A stretch of 45,368 bases of DNA from Clostridia bacterium (lineage in GTDB: Bacteria; Bacillota; Clostridia; Lachnospirales; Lachnospiraceae), in the NCBI GenBank assembly GCA_003246295.1, contig QKAS01000036.1, positions 1 to 45,368 on the forward strand, read 5' to 3'. The notes under the pieces were generated by a model that did no database searches, was not told the origin of the DNA, and worked only from the letters and a program-made list of their open reading frames with translations. Both the position numbers and the translations under genes were made by a program. Of this stretch, positions 26,513-35,084 are shown one piece after another (within the stretch, counting starts at the first letter, position 1; each line of letters begins with the position of its first letter).

Positions 26513-27187
26513 ATGAAAATACTAGTAATAGAAGACGATATTTCGCTACAAAATATAATAACAAAGAGACTGCATGCAGAAGGGTTTGAGGTTGATAGTT
26601 GTTTGGATGGTCAGGAAGGATATGATTATGCAGATGGGATTGATTATGACTGCATCGTACTTGACTTAATGCTGCCTAAGTTAAATGGAATAGAAGTTAT
26701 GAAAAAATTGCGTGCTAAAGGGAATAAATCCAATATCCTGATTTTGACGGCAAAAGACAGTATAGAAGACCGGGTTCGTGGGCTAAATGCAGGTGCAGAT
26801 GATTATCTTGTAAAACCATTTGCTTTTGATGAGTTATTGGCAAGAATACGTGTACTTATGCGAAGGCAAGGAGAAATCAAAGATAACATTTTAATATTAG
26901 AAGACTTAAAAATGAATGTTGATGAGCATTGGGTTACAAGGGGAGAGAAAAACATTTTACTTACATCAAAGGAATATTCATTGCTTGAATATCTCATGAG
27001 AAATCAAGGACGTATATTAACAAGAACACAAATATCAGATCATGTATGGAATAATGAATTTGAATATGACTCCAATATAGTAGACGTTTATATTAGATAT
27101 TTAAGAGGAAAGATAGATAAAGATTTTGATGTAAAATTGATTCATACAATTAGAGGATTTGGTTATGTAATGAGGTGTGAGCAATGA
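26513..27187 (+). CDS. OmpR-family response regulator (system 2)
   Basis: 224 residues with E7-D8-D9, phospho-acceptor Asp51 in LDLMLP, K in VKPFAF, and a winged helix ending IRGFGYVM. AGGAGG (about 26499-26504) sets the start. Its stop overlaps the kinase start by 4 nt. Very similar to the regulator at 13046, which fits their near-identical boxes. Divergence from the ABC operon suggests it senses, with its kinase, a toxic compound the transporter exports. Confidence 0.95.
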   Translation: MKILVIEDDISLQNIITKRLHAEGFEVDSCLDGQEGYDYADGIDYDCIVLDLMLPKLNGIEVMKKLRAKGNKSNILILTAKDSIEDRVRGLNAGADDYLVKPFAFDELLARIRVLMRRQGEIKDNILILEDLKMNVDEHWVTRGEKNILLTSKEYSLLEYLMRNQGRILTRTQISDHVWNNEFEYDSNIVDVYIRYLRGKIDKDFDVKLIHTIRGFGYVMRCEQ

Positions 27188-28536
27188 AAAAAATAAAAAT
27201 CAGAACTAAAATGATGCTGTGGTATACGCTTTTAACATCTATATTATTAATTACGTTTATTCCAATCTTATATAACTCAATTTCAAACACCTTTTATAGT
27301 GATGCCAAAAGTATTCTTCGAAGTACGATGTCAACAGCTGCAACAGGGATTGAATTTGAAAATAATATAGTTAGTTGGGATGAGAATATTATTCTTTCAG
27401 ACAGTAGACCAACTTTTGTACTCAACATGAATAATCAATTAATTTATTCAAATAGTTCCATAAATCAACTAATGGAGGTATCTTATAAAGATGATACAAT
27501 AAGGACAGTTGAATCTGGGGGTCAGAAATGGCTGGTTATGGATGAAACAATATCAAAAGAAGGACTGGAAGTTGCACAAGTCAAGGTATTCATTTCTCTA
27601 AATTCCGTGGAAAAAATGTTGAACAGAGTTAAATTAATCATTTTATTTTCTGTTCCGGCATATTTCCTGATTACTATAATAGGTGGTTTATTTATAGCAA
27701 AAAAAGCATTACAGCCTATCAATCAAATTACAAAAACGGCAAAGATAATTGGAAGAGGTGATTTGTCAAGTCGAATTGCAGGTGTTGAAAGTCATGATGA
27801 GGTAGGAGAGTTATCTGAAACTTTTAATGAGATGTTAGATAAATTGGAAGAATCTTTTGATAAAGAAAAAAGATTCGCTTCCGATGCATCCCATGAACTT
27901 CGTACACCGGTGGCTATTATTATGGCTTATTCAGAAGCGCTACTTGCTGAGCTGGGAACAGAAAAAAATAGTGAGGATTTAGAAAAGTCACTTCTTGTAA
28001 TACACAAAGAAAGTGAGAGGATGAATTCTATTATTTCGCAGCTTCTGATGCTTTCAAGAGGATTTGAAGGAAAATATAAATTGGTAAAAGAAGAAATAGA
28101 TATATCAGCGGTAATAGAAAATGTAATAGAGCAGTTGGAAGATATGGCTGAACATGAAAAAATACAATTAATGTATAAGACTGATACACCGATTTTTATT
28201 AAAGCAGATCAAAGTCTGATTACGCATATGATGCTTAATTTTGTGGAAAATGCAATTAAGTATGGGGTAAATGGTGGACATGTTTGGGTGGATACAGTCA
28301 AACGGGAAGATGAATTAATAATTATCATAGAAGATGATGGAATCGGAATAGCACCAGAACATCTAAATCATATTTTTGAACGGTTTTATCGTGCTGATCA
28401 GTCAAGAGACCGAAGTGGAACAGGCTTAGGATTATCACTTGTAAAGTGGATTGTTGGCGAACATGGTGGGAATATTGAAGTTAGTAGCCAGCCTGGAAAA
28501 GGGACAACATTTGAAGTTCACTTGAAAAGCAATTAA
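27184..28536 (+). CDS. Membrane sensor histidine kinase (system 2)
   Basis: 450 residues: membrane segments at about 10-30 and 145-170, an outer sensor of about 115 residues, HAMP, H-box ASDASHELRTPVAIIM, N-box NFVENAIKYG, and ATP-lid motifs EDDGIGIA and GTGLGLSLV. It starts within an ATGA overlap with its regulator. It likely responds to envelope damage; the ligand is unknown. Confidence 0.94.
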   Translation: MKKIKIRTKMMLWYTLLTSILLITFIPILYNSISNTFYSDAKSILRSTMSTAATGIEFENNIVSWDENIILSDSRPTFVLNMNNQLIYSNSSINQLMEVSYKDDTIRTVESGGQKWLVMDETISKEGLEVAQVKVFISLNSVEKMLNRVKLIILFSVPAYFLITIIGGLFIAKKALQPINQITKTAKIIGRGDLSSRIAGVESHDEVGELSETFNEMLDKLEESFDKEKRFASDASHELRTPVAIIMAYSEALLAELGTEKNSEDLEKSLLVIHKESERMNSIISQLLMLSRGFEGKYKLVKEEIDISAVIENVIEQLEDMAEHEKIQLMYKTDTPIFIKADQSLITHMMLNFVENAIKYGVNGGHVWVDTVKREDELIIIIEDDGIGIAPEHLNHIFERFYRADQSRDRSGTGLGLSLVKWIVGEHGGNIEVSSQPGKGTTFEVHLKSN

Positions 28537-28642
28537 ACTTTGAAACCGTTCAGAAGATCACGGTGGATATGAAGACTAAAAAATTTTACATCACCTTCTA
28601 ATAGTGTATAAATTGAAGTTGTTCTTATAATTAAATTATTAA

Positions 28643-28684
28643 AAAAAATCCGATGTTGAGTTTTGTAGGCATTGGATTTTTTAA
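28643..28684 (+). terminator. Terminator after system 2
   Basis: A 13-bp stem (AAAAAATCCGATG with CATTGGATTTTTT, one G-T pair) ends in a T-run. The rest of the 230-bp gap holds only the promoter of the next gene. Confidence 0.8.
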
Positions 28685-28693
28685 ATTTACATA

Positions 28694-28748
28694 TTGACAA
28701 TTATCGATATGAAGAATATACTAACAATAGTTCGACAAACATCGATAT
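28694..28748 (+). promoter_or_regulatory. Sigma-A promoter of the ArsP-like permease with two ATCGATAT operators
   Basis: TTGACA (28694-28699), 17-bp spacer, TATACT (28717-28722). ATCGATAT lies inside the spacer (28703-28710) and again just downstream (28741-28748). The same palindrome, extended to ATATCGATAT, is at the ArsR gene promoter at 31085-31094, so ArsR repression is likely. Confidence 0.7.
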
Positions 28749-28766
28749 GAAAAGGATGGTGTATAT

Positions 28767-29762
28767 ATGCAAACAATATGGAATTTCTTTCAAAACCAAA
28801 TACTTGGAATGAAATGGTTAAATGTAGTAATAGGTGATGGGCTATCTGCTCTAGGTCTTGATATAACATCCAGATTAGGTGGAAGTATCCAGTTCTTTCT
28901 TTATGATACAATAAAAATTTTAATATTATTATCTGTATTGATTTTTATCATTTCATATATTCAGAGCTTCTTTCCACCAGAAAGAACCAAGAAGATACTT
29001 GGTAGATTTCATGGGATAAAGGCAAATTTACTTAGTGCATTGCTAGGAACAATAACACCGTTTTGTAGTTGTTCTTCCATACCCCTGTTTATTGGATTTT
29101 CAAATGCCGGATTACCGGTAGGCGTTACATTTTCATTTTTGATTTCTTCGCCATTGGTAGATTTGGGAGCCTTGGTACTATTGATGAGTGTTTTCGGAAC
29201 AAAGATTGCACTCACATATGTAGTGGTGGGACTTGTGCTTGCAGTAATTGGAGGAACAATTATTGACAAACTTCATATGGAAGATCAAGTAGTACGATTT
29301 ACAAATGCAGGTGCAACTGTTGACATTGAAGCTCCAGAATTATCAAAGAAAGAAAGAATGACTTATGCAGCAGAGCAGGTGCAGGCAACAGTAAAGAAAG
29401 TATTTTTTTATATTCTAGTTGGTGTAGGCATCGGTGCTTTGATTCATAACTGGATTCCAACAGAAATTATACAGAAAATACTTGGAACCAACAATCCATT
29501 TTCTGTATTAATAGCAACAGTAGTAGGTGTTCCAATGTATGCAGATATCTTTGGAACAATCCCAATTGCAGAAGCGTTATTATCAAAAGGTGTAGGCGTT
29601 GGTACTATTCTCTCTTTTATGATGGGTGTTACAGCACTAAGTTTGCCATCCATGATTATGTTAAAGAAGGTTGTAAAGAATAAGCTGTTAATGACATTTA
29701 TAGCAATTGTAACAATCGGAATTATCATTATTGGATATTTTCTTAATGCTTTTAGCTTTTAG
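28767..29762 (+). CDS. ArsP/DUF318-type permease (candidate organoarsenical or metal exporter)
   Basis: 331 residues with about eight membrane segments in two halves. The signature ITPFCSCSSIPLFIGF (about 97-112) carries the Cys pair that defines this family. Members include ArsP, which exports trivalent organoarsenicals, and permeases assigned to Cu/Zn efflux (SO_0444). The second half repeats the fold with GVPMYADIFGTIPIAEALL. An ArsR repressor, thioredoxin-like protein and DUF2703 protein downstream support a thiol-reactive metalloid. Which metal(loid) is moved is an inference. Confidence 0.85.
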   Translation: MQTIWNFFQNQILGMKWLNVVIGDGLSALGLDITSRLGGSIQFFLYDTIKILILLSVLIFIISYIQSFFPPERTKKILGRFHGIKANLLSALLGTITPFCSCSSIPLFIGFSNAGLPVGVTFSFLISSPLVDLGALVLLMSVFGTKIALTYVVVGLVLAVIGGTIIDKLHMEDQVVRFTNAGATVDIEAPELSKKERMTYAAEQVQATVKKVFFYILVGVGIGALIHNWIPTEIIQKILGTNNPFSVLIATVVGVPMYADIFGTIPIAEALLSKGVGVGTILSFMMGVTALSLPSMIMLKKVVKNKLLMTFIAIVTIGIIIIGYFLNAFSF

Positions 29763-29826
29763 CTAATTTAACTTTATTCTAAAATAAACGATAATTAAAA
29801 AGATATTACTAAAGGAGACAAATAAT

Positions 29827-31008
29827 ATGGATAAGAAAAAGATTATTTTAATACTTGGATTTGCAGGATTTATTGCAATGGCTGACAACTGGGTGGTTTC
29901 ACCAATTTTGCCTTCTATTGCACAGAATTTAAATGTTAATGTTGCTTCGGCTTCTATTATTATTACAGCATATATGTTGCCTTTTGGGTTGTTCCAGTTA
30001 TTGTACGGTTATCTTGCAGAGCGTTTCGGAAAAAGGCAGATTATTACGCTGTCTACCTCGTTATTTACGATAGCTACAGCGCTTTGTGCATTTGCAGTTG
30101 CAATACCTGATTTAGCAGCATATAGAGCATTAACAGGAATGTTTGCAGCTGCAATCATGCCTGTATCATTGGCATTAATTGGTGACTTGTTCCCGATGGA
30201 AGAGAGACAATCGGCGATAGGATCTTTTATGGGAATGTCATTCCTAGGTCAGGGACTTAGCATGGCGATCGGAGGTTCGATTGCATATTTTCTTAATTGG
30301 AGAGGTGTATTCGCAGTTTACGCTGTACTTGCTGCTGTTTCATCAGTTCTACTGTTTACTGTAGGTAGAAAGATACCATCAACAAAAAATAAGAATACAA
30401 AGGCATTGATACCTTATATCAATATTCTTAAAAATCCATCCAGTGTTATTATTTATGCTTTAGTTATATTTGAGGGAGTTTTCCTAATCGGTTCCTTTTC
30501 GTTCATTGGCGGTTTTATAAAACAGATATTTGAACTTAATAATTTTGCGATAGGAATGGTTATGACAGCTTTTGGTATTATGGCTTTGATTGCAGGTAAA
30601 AAATCAGGAAGCATAGTTGGAAAGATTGGTCGTAAGAAAACGGTGGTAATTGGACTTAGCCTGGCATTCTTAGCAGATATCTTATTAGTTGTTTTAGGCT
30701 CTGTTTTACCAGTTGTTGTAGTCGCAGTTGCTTTAATGGGATTTGGATTTATGATGGCACATTCAACATTCTTAAATATTGCTACAGAGTTTGCAGCAAG
30801 TGCAAGAAGCTATGCAACATCACTTGTCGCATTCTGCTTCATGGGCGGTGGCGGAATTGGAACTGCTATTGGTGGTAAGGTTGTTACGGCATACAGTTTT
30901 GAACGTTTATTCATGATTTATGGTGTGGGATTATTGTTAATAACCATGAGTGCACTATTATTGAAAAGTAGCTTTCAAACTAACACAAAAACTCTATTAG
31001 TAAAATAG
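29827..31008 (+). CDS. MFS exporter
   Basis: 393 residues, twelve membrane segments. MFS motif A is seen as GYLAERFGKRQIITLS (about 59-74), and a similar GKIGRKKTVVIG at the start of the second half. The look is of a drug-efflux (DHA1-like) carrier. It follows the ArsP-like gene by 64 nt and precedes arsR, all on one strand, so it may export the same or a related toxic compound. The substrate is unknown. Confidence 0.85.
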   Translation: MDKKKIILILGFAGFIAMADNWVVSPILPSIAQNLNVNVASASIIITAYMLPFGLFQLLYGYLAERFGKRQIITLSTSLFTIATALCAFAVAIPDLAAYRALTGMFAAAIMPVSLALIGDLFPMEERQSAIGSFMGMSFLGQGLSMAIGGSIAYFLNWRGVFAVYAVLAAVSSVLLFTVGRKIPSTKNKNTKALIPYINILKNPSSVIIYALVIFEGVFLIGSFSFIGGFIKQIFELNNFAIGMVMTAFGIMALIAGKKSGSIVGKIGRKKTVVIGLSLAFLADILLVVLGSVLPVVVVAVALMGFGFMMAHSTFLNIATEFAASARSYATSLVAFCFMGGGGIGTAIGGKVVTAYSFERLFMIYGVGLLLITMSALLLKSSFQTNTKTLLVK

Positions 31009-31071
31009 AAAAGCAAGATATAAATGAAATTTAAAATGTGGTCTTAAGAATTATCATGCACCAATCTGTTG

Positions 31072-31094
31072 TATAATATCTAGCATATCGATAT
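31072..31094 (+). promoter_or_regulatory. ArsR gene promoter -10 and operator
   Basis: TATAAT at 31072-31077 is followed by the palindrome ATATCGATAT at 31085-31094. This places the operator over the transcription start, as for autorepression. A -35 is not clear (TTATCA at 31051-31056 gives a short spacer). Confidence 0.6.
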
Positions 31095-31114
31095 TGTTAG
31101 ATGAGAGGCGAAAA

Positions 31115-31396
31115 ATGGAAACGAAATACGAGAATGAAGCAAAGGTTTTTAAAGCATTCTGTGATCCGAATCGTTTAATGATTCTAGAAAAGTTACAGAG
31201 TGGAGAAAAATGCGCATGTAAATTATTGGAAGAACTTGAAATCGTGCAATCAACCTTGTCACACCACATGAAAATATTGTGTGAGGCTGGGTTTGTTAAT
31301 GTCAGACGAGAAGGTAAATGGATGCACTATTCCATAAATCAGCAAGGATTTGAAACAGCGAAAAAGCTTATTGCTGAATATGAAATGAATCAGTAA
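31115..31396 (+). CDS. arsR: ArsR-family metalloregulatory repressor
   Basis: 93 residues, the usual size. A winged helix with recognition helix VQSTLSHHMKILCEAGFV. The metal-sensing pair is in E-K-C-A-C-K-L-L, equivalent to the ELCVCDL motif of As(III) and Cd/Pb sensors. The frame is open from 31094, but GAGAGG at 31103-31108 points to the ATG at 31115. It likely represses its own promoter and that of the permease at 28767 through shared ATCGATAT palindromes. Confidence 0.93.
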   Translation: METKYENEAKVFKAFCDPNRLMILEKLQSGEKCACKLLEELEIVQSTLSHHMKILCEAGFVNVRREGKWMHYSINQQGFETAKKLIAEYEMNQ

Positions 31397-31448
31397 CTTA
31401 GAAATTTGTATATTTAATTTAAATCATATAAGATAAGGAGTGATTATT

Positions 31449-31811
31449 ATGGGATTATTTGGATTAGGCAAGAAAAAAGAAGAAAAAGAAACATCCTCAA
31501 GCTGTTGCTGTGGAGGAGAATGCACACCAGAAGCGGTAGTAAAGGCTGCAGATAATCTAGATACTGATGAAGCTGTGAAGGTTTTAGGATCAGGATGTGC
31601 CAAATGTAATGAGCTTGAAGCAAATGTAAAAACTGCATTGGGACAACTTGGTATGGAAACAGCAATCGAGCATGTAACAGATTTTAATGTGATTGCTACA
31701 TATGGTGTTATGACGACACCAGCACTTGTAGTAGATGGAAAAGTAGTATCCTACGGAAAAGTATTAAAGGTGGAAGAAGCAGTAAAATTATTGCAAAAAG
31801 TCAGAGCGTAA
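31449..31811 (+). CDS. Thioredoxin-like (redox-active disulfide) protein with Cys-rich N-terminus
   Basis: 120 residues. The N-terminal 35 residues are polar and include SSCCCGGEC. The rest is the small thioredoxin fold of the redox-active disulfide protein 2 family, with active site GSGCAKCNEL and cis-Pro region MTTPALVVDG. Family members are common next to ArsP-type permeases. AAGGAG at 31435-31440 fixes the start at 31449. It may reduce or hand over a metalloid; this is inferred. Confidence 0.85.
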   Translation: MGLFGLGKKKEEKETSSSCCCGGECTPEAVVKAADNLDTDEAVKVLGSGCAKCNELEANVKTALGQLGMETAIEHVTDFNVIATYGVMTTPALVVDGKVVSYGKVLKVEEAVKLLQKVRA

Positions 31812-31872
31812 TAGGCATAACCTTGAAATGATTTGACTATTATGAATATAAACTATAAAAGCCGGTGAACAT

Positions 31873-32391
31873 ATGGCAGATCAATCTTCCTGTTGTCAGG
31901 ATAAAAGTTGTTGCTGTAGTGAAAGTACTAAGAAGGAAATAAAAATTGATTTTTTATACCTTGATTTAAATGTATGCGAGAGATGTATGGGTACAGAATC
32001 AAATTTGGATGCAGCTATGAAAGATGTTTCTACTGTTTTAGAAGCGGCAGGATATGATATTCAAGTGAATAAAGTGAATATCATAACCAAAGAATTAGCG
32101 TTTGAATATAAATTTGTTAGTTCGCCTACCATTCGAATCAATGGAAAAGATATTGCATTAGAGGTAAAAGAGTCTTCTTGTAAAGACTGTGGTGATCTCT
32201 GCGGCGATGACGTTGATTGTAGAGTTTGGAGTTATGAAGGTGAGGAATATACTGAGCCACCAAAGGAACTGATTATCAATTCTATTTTAAAAGCAGTGTA
32301 TGGAGAAAAAGAAGCATTGGAAGATGAAAAAGTGGAATATAAACTTCCAGATAATTTAAACAAATTTTTTGATGCGCTAGATAAAAAATAA
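31873..32391 (+). CDS. DUF2703 protein with Cys-rich N-terminus
   Basis: 172 residues. The N-terminus has SSCCQDKSCCCS. The main domain opens with IDFLYLDLNVCERCMGTE, typical of DUF2703, giving a C-x2-C in a thioredoxin-like setting, and has a second Cys cluster CKDCGDLCGDDVDC (about 97-110). The ribosome binding site is weak. The Cys clusters make metal or metalloid binding likely. It is the last gene of the arsR operon. Confidence 0.82.
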   Translation: MADQSSCCQDKSCCCSESTKKEIKIDFLYLDLNVCERCMGTESNLDAAMKDVSTVLEAAGYDIQVNKVNIITKELAFEYKFVSSPTIRINGKDIALEVKESSCKDCGDLCGDDVDCRVWSYEGEEYTEPPKELIINSILKAVYGEKEALEDEKVEYKLPDNLNKFFDALDKK

Positions 32392-32392
32392 T

Positions 32393-32433
32393 ATAAGGGT
32401 ATGTTCACGTTAGTAAGGTGAACATACCCTTAT
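32393..32433 (-). terminator. Bidirectional-type hairpin between DUF2703 and Crp genes
   Basis: A perfect 16-bp stem (ATAAGGGTATGTTCAC with its complement) and 9-nt loop. A T-rich run follows it on the minus strand, so it mainly ends the Crp transcript, and it touches the Crp stop codon. It may also stop plus-strand RNA. Confidence 0.75.
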
Positions 32434-33080
32434 TACAATATTGTAATTGATTTGCTATCATACTCGATTAGACCATCATTACGCATTTTGGATAATTCGC
32501 GAGATAAGGAAGTTCGTTGAACCCCAATTTTGTCTGCCAGTGTTTGTTTTGTCATATTTAATATTATCTTATTGGATTTTTGATGTTTACTTTCGTATTC
32601 TAAATAACCTAGTACACACTCACGAATGGTTTTATTTACATAGTGCTTGATTTTATCTCCAAGTATAAAAGTATGATCAGCCACGAATTCCAAGTAAGCT
32701 TTTAGAATAACTGGTGATTCAGATAATAGATTGAATAGAAGATTTTTTTCTATTTCTAGAATTACACTTTCTTCCGGAGTTGTCGTTGTCATTGGATAAT
32801 AAGGGTTTTTTGAAAACATTAAATTTCCACCCAAGATATCATCTTTATAAAATTCTGCAATGGTAAGTAGATTACCTGATTCATCAATTCGTGCTACAAC
32901 TACTTTTCCAGTAAGAATTATTTCTAGTTTGAAGCAGCTGTCGCCTTCAAAATGAACAATACTGTTTTTGGCGTAAGTTTGGACTTTGAAAGCACCATTT
33001 GCCAAATAAAGTCTTATGTTTTCAAGAGATAAAGAGTTTAATAAGGTTGTATTTTCAATTAAATTTTGATATGGATTCAT
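32433..33080 (-). CDS. Crp/Fnr-family regulator 1
   Basis: 215 residues: an N-terminal cyclic-nucleotide-binding-type sensor (about 20-130) and a helix-turn-helix with KQTLADKIGVQRTSLSREL (about 178-196). Cys in the sensor is limited to one (SCFKLE), so a 4Fe-4S cluster like Fnr is unlikely. The start has AGGAGG upstream. It diverges from the permease-ferredoxin operon, and a palindrome in the shared region is well placed for activation of that operon. Confidence 0.9.
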   Translation of the reverse strand: MNPYQNLIENTTLLNSLSLENIRLYLANGAFKVQTYAKNSIVHFEGDSCFKLEIILTGKVVVARIDESGNLLTIAEFYKDDILGGNLMFSKNPYYPMTTTTPEESVILEIEKNLLFNLLSESPVILKAYLEFVADHTFILGDKIKHYVNKTIRECVLGYLEYESKHQKSNKIILNMTKQTLADKIGVQRTSLSRELSKMRNDGLIEYDSKSITIL

Positions 33081-33094
33081 AAACCTCCTATATA

Positions 33095-33136
33095 GTTACC
33101 AAGGTAACGCTTTTATTACAACTATACAAGTATAAT
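33095..33136 (+). promoter_or_regulatory. Crp/Fnr-type operator at class II position and -10 of the permease operon
   Basis: GTTACC-AA-GGTAAC (33095-33108) is a perfect inverted repeat. TATAAT lies at 33131-33136. The operator centre (33101.5) is about 41 bp before the expected start site, the classic spacing for Crp/Fnr activators that touch RNA polymerase. No good -35 is present. Confidence 0.7.
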
Positions 33137-33168
33137 AGTAATAAATCAAGCAAATGGGAGGTTTTATA

Positions 33169-33651
33169 TTGGATATTTTTACGATTCTATTTTGGGTTAT
33201 AGCAGTGGTATTGTTTATCGTATCGCTTGTTAAGAGTAAAGAAACAACCATATCCGCGATGAAAAAGTCACGCGATATGATGGGAAGTATGATAGGGGAG
33301 ATTATTGCAATCATATTTATGATTGGATTGGTACTTACCTTCATTCCCCCAGAAACAATAAAAACAGTATTAGGAACATCTAATATCTATTTTTCAACTG
33401 TTATATCTGCTCTTGTCGGAAGCATTACACTGATACCTGCATTTGTCGCATTTCCGTTAGTGGGATCACTAGTAGATGTGGGAGCAAGTATTGTGCCAGC
33501 GGTTGCATTTTTAACAACCCTTACCATGGTTGGGATAGTAACATTTCCTCTTGAAAAGAAAGAATTTGGAACTAAGTTTGCAGTTATGAGAAATCTGTTT
33601 AGCTTTGGTTTTGCTATCATTATTGCGTTATTGATGGGGGTGGTTATTTGA
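33169..33651 (+). CDS. Membrane permease half 1 (DUF318/ArsP-like split permease)
   Basis: 160 residues, about four to five membrane segments. The central part, with LVGSITLIPAFVAFPLVGSL, mirrors one half of DUF318 permeases, but the Cys signature is absent; Pro and small residues hold its place. An ATG at 33154 overlaps the GGGAGG at 33156-33161; the TTG at 33169, 7 nt after it, is the likely start. Its stop overlaps the start of half 2 by 4 nt, so the halves are made together. Confidence 0.72.
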   Translation: MDIFTILFWVIAVVLFIVSLVKSKETTISAMKKSRDMMGSMIGEIIAIIFMIGLVLTFIPPETIKTVLGTSNIYFSTVISALVGSITLIPAFVAFPLVGSLVDVGASIVPAVAFLTTLTMVGIVTFPLEKKEFGTKFAVMRNLFSFGFAIIIALLMGVVI

Positions 33652-34391
33652 AAATAATAACGATAATTAAAAAAAATAAGTTAATCGTTTTGATGTTAGT
33701 AGTATATTTGATTCTATTTATCGTCTCGCCGGAAAAAGCAGTTCAGTCACTGGATAATAGCATCTATTATCTGATTGAAATGTTTCAAATTCTACCTGTA
33801 ATATTTCTGTTTACAGTAGTAATAGAAGCGTTGATACCAAAAGAATTAATCATGCAGGGCTTTGGAGAAAAATCAGGTATTAAAGGAAATCTATTCTCCT
33901 TGTTGTTGGGCAGTATATCAGCAGGACCAATTTACGCAGCCTTTCCAATAAGTAAAATGCTATTAAAAAAAGGAGCAAGCGTTACGAACATAGTAATCAT
34001 TTTAAGTGCTTGGGCAGTTATAAAAGTTCCTATGCTAGCAAATGAGGTTAAATTTTTGGGTGTTAAATTTATGGGAATAAGATGGATTTTTACGGTGATT
34101 TCAATATTTGTTATGGCACATTTGATAGGAGTATTTGTGAAGAAAAAAGATATGTCGGAATCGATAACGGAAAAAGAGGGATCCATACTATCTATAAAGG
34201 AAGAATATTGTATAGGGTGTGGTCTTTGTGCAAAAACGCTACCGGTATATTACGAGATGAAGAATAACAAAGCAATTATAAAGCAGATTCCAATAAATAA
34301 AAATGAAATGGAAGACATGGTAGAAATGGTTGAAAGATGTCCAGTGAATGCAATTGTATTTTACAGAACAGTGGAGGAGGAAATCATATGA
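33648..34391 (+). CDS. Membrane permease half 2 fused to a ferredoxin domain
   Basis: 247 residues starting at TTG 33648 with GGGGGTGG just upstream. Residues 1-165 hold about four to five membrane segments with LLGSISAGPIYAAFPISKML, the counterpart of the motif in half 1. Residues about 178-240 form a cytoplasmic ferredoxin domain: C-I-G-C-G-L-C, and later C-P-V-N-A-I, enough for one 4Fe-4S cluster. A ferredoxin domain on a permease half is unusual. It overlaps the next gene by 4 nt. Electron-coupled or redox-gated transport is inferred. Confidence 0.75.
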   Translation: MKIITIIKKNKLIVLMLVVYLILFIVSPEKAVQSLDNSIYYLIEMFQILPVIFLFTVVIEALIPKELIMQGFGEKSGIKGNLFSLLLGSISAGPIYAAFPISKMLLKKGASVTNIVIILSAWAVIKVPMLANEVKFLGVKFMGIRWIFTVISIFVMAHLIGVFVKKKDMSESITEKEGSILSIKEEYCIGCGLCAKTLPVYYEMKNNKAIIKQIPINKNEMEDMVEMVERCPVNAIVFYRTVEEEII

Positions 34392-35011
34392 AGTATATAG
34401 CAACAGGGGTCAGAGTTCTATCTTTCGGTTTGTTTCTGTTTTTAATTTTGAATGGGAAAATGATGATTTGGTTAGGTATATTTGCGGTGAGTCTTTTACT
34501 TGCGGTATTTTTTGGGAGAATCTATTGCGGTTATGTCTGTCCTATGAATACGATTATGGGTCCAATCGAATGGCTCTCAAAAAAGTTGAAACTTCAAACA
34601 AAGGCAGTTCCCAAGTGGCTTCTTTCTAATAAAATCTCATGGATTGCGCTGTTTGTAAGTATTGTTATTATGCTAGCATCGAAAAAGCTAGCTCAAGTGA
34701 ACGTACCAATCTTAATAATATGGCTAGTAATATCTGTATTGGTAACATTAAGGTATCAAACCTATGTGTTCCATAATTTAATATGTCCGTTTGGAGTATT
34801 GCAAAAATTCTTTGGTAAGTTTGCTAAGTATTCAAAATTGGTAAATCATGATTCTTGTGTTGGCTGTAGACTTTGTGAAAAGACATGCCCTACTGAGGCA
34901 ATTGTGGTAGAGGATAATAGAAAGGCAAGTATTAACAAGGCTTTGTGTCTGCAATGTACAAATTGTCAGCAGGTATGTCCGAAGAATGCGATCCATTACA
35001 AAAAGAGGTAA
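34388..35011 (+). CDS. NapH-like membrane polyferredoxin
   Basis: 207 residues. About four to five membrane segments, with cytoplasmic Cys motifs of NapH/CcoG type: R-I-Y-C-G-Y-V-C-P-M after segment 2, and N-L-I-C-P-F-G-V later. The C-terminus has two 4Fe-4S clusters (C-V-G-C-R-L-C-E-K-T-C-P and C-L-Q-C-T-N-C-Q-Q-V-C-P). The frame is open upstream, but GGAGG at 34376-34380 and the overlap ATATGA point to the ATG at 34388. Such proteins pass electrons between quinones or ferredoxins and membrane partners. The overlap with the permease-ferredoxin gene suggests a joint complex. Confidence 0.85.
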   Translation: MKYIATGVRVLSFGLFLFLILNGKMMIWLGIFAVSLLLAVFFGRIYCGYVCPMNTIMGPIEWLSKKLKLQTKAVPKWLLSNKISWIALFVSIVIMLASKKLAQVNVPILIIWLVISVLVTLRYQTYVFHNLICPFGVLQKFFGKFAKYSKLVNHDSCVGCRLCEKTCPTEAIVVEDNRKASINKALCLQCTNCQQVCPKNAIHYKKR

Positions 35012-35084
35012 CAATACCCAGAATAATGGCAAGCAGTAGTTGCAATTTTTAAAGTACTAATTATGAAAAGACAGGAGGAATTGT

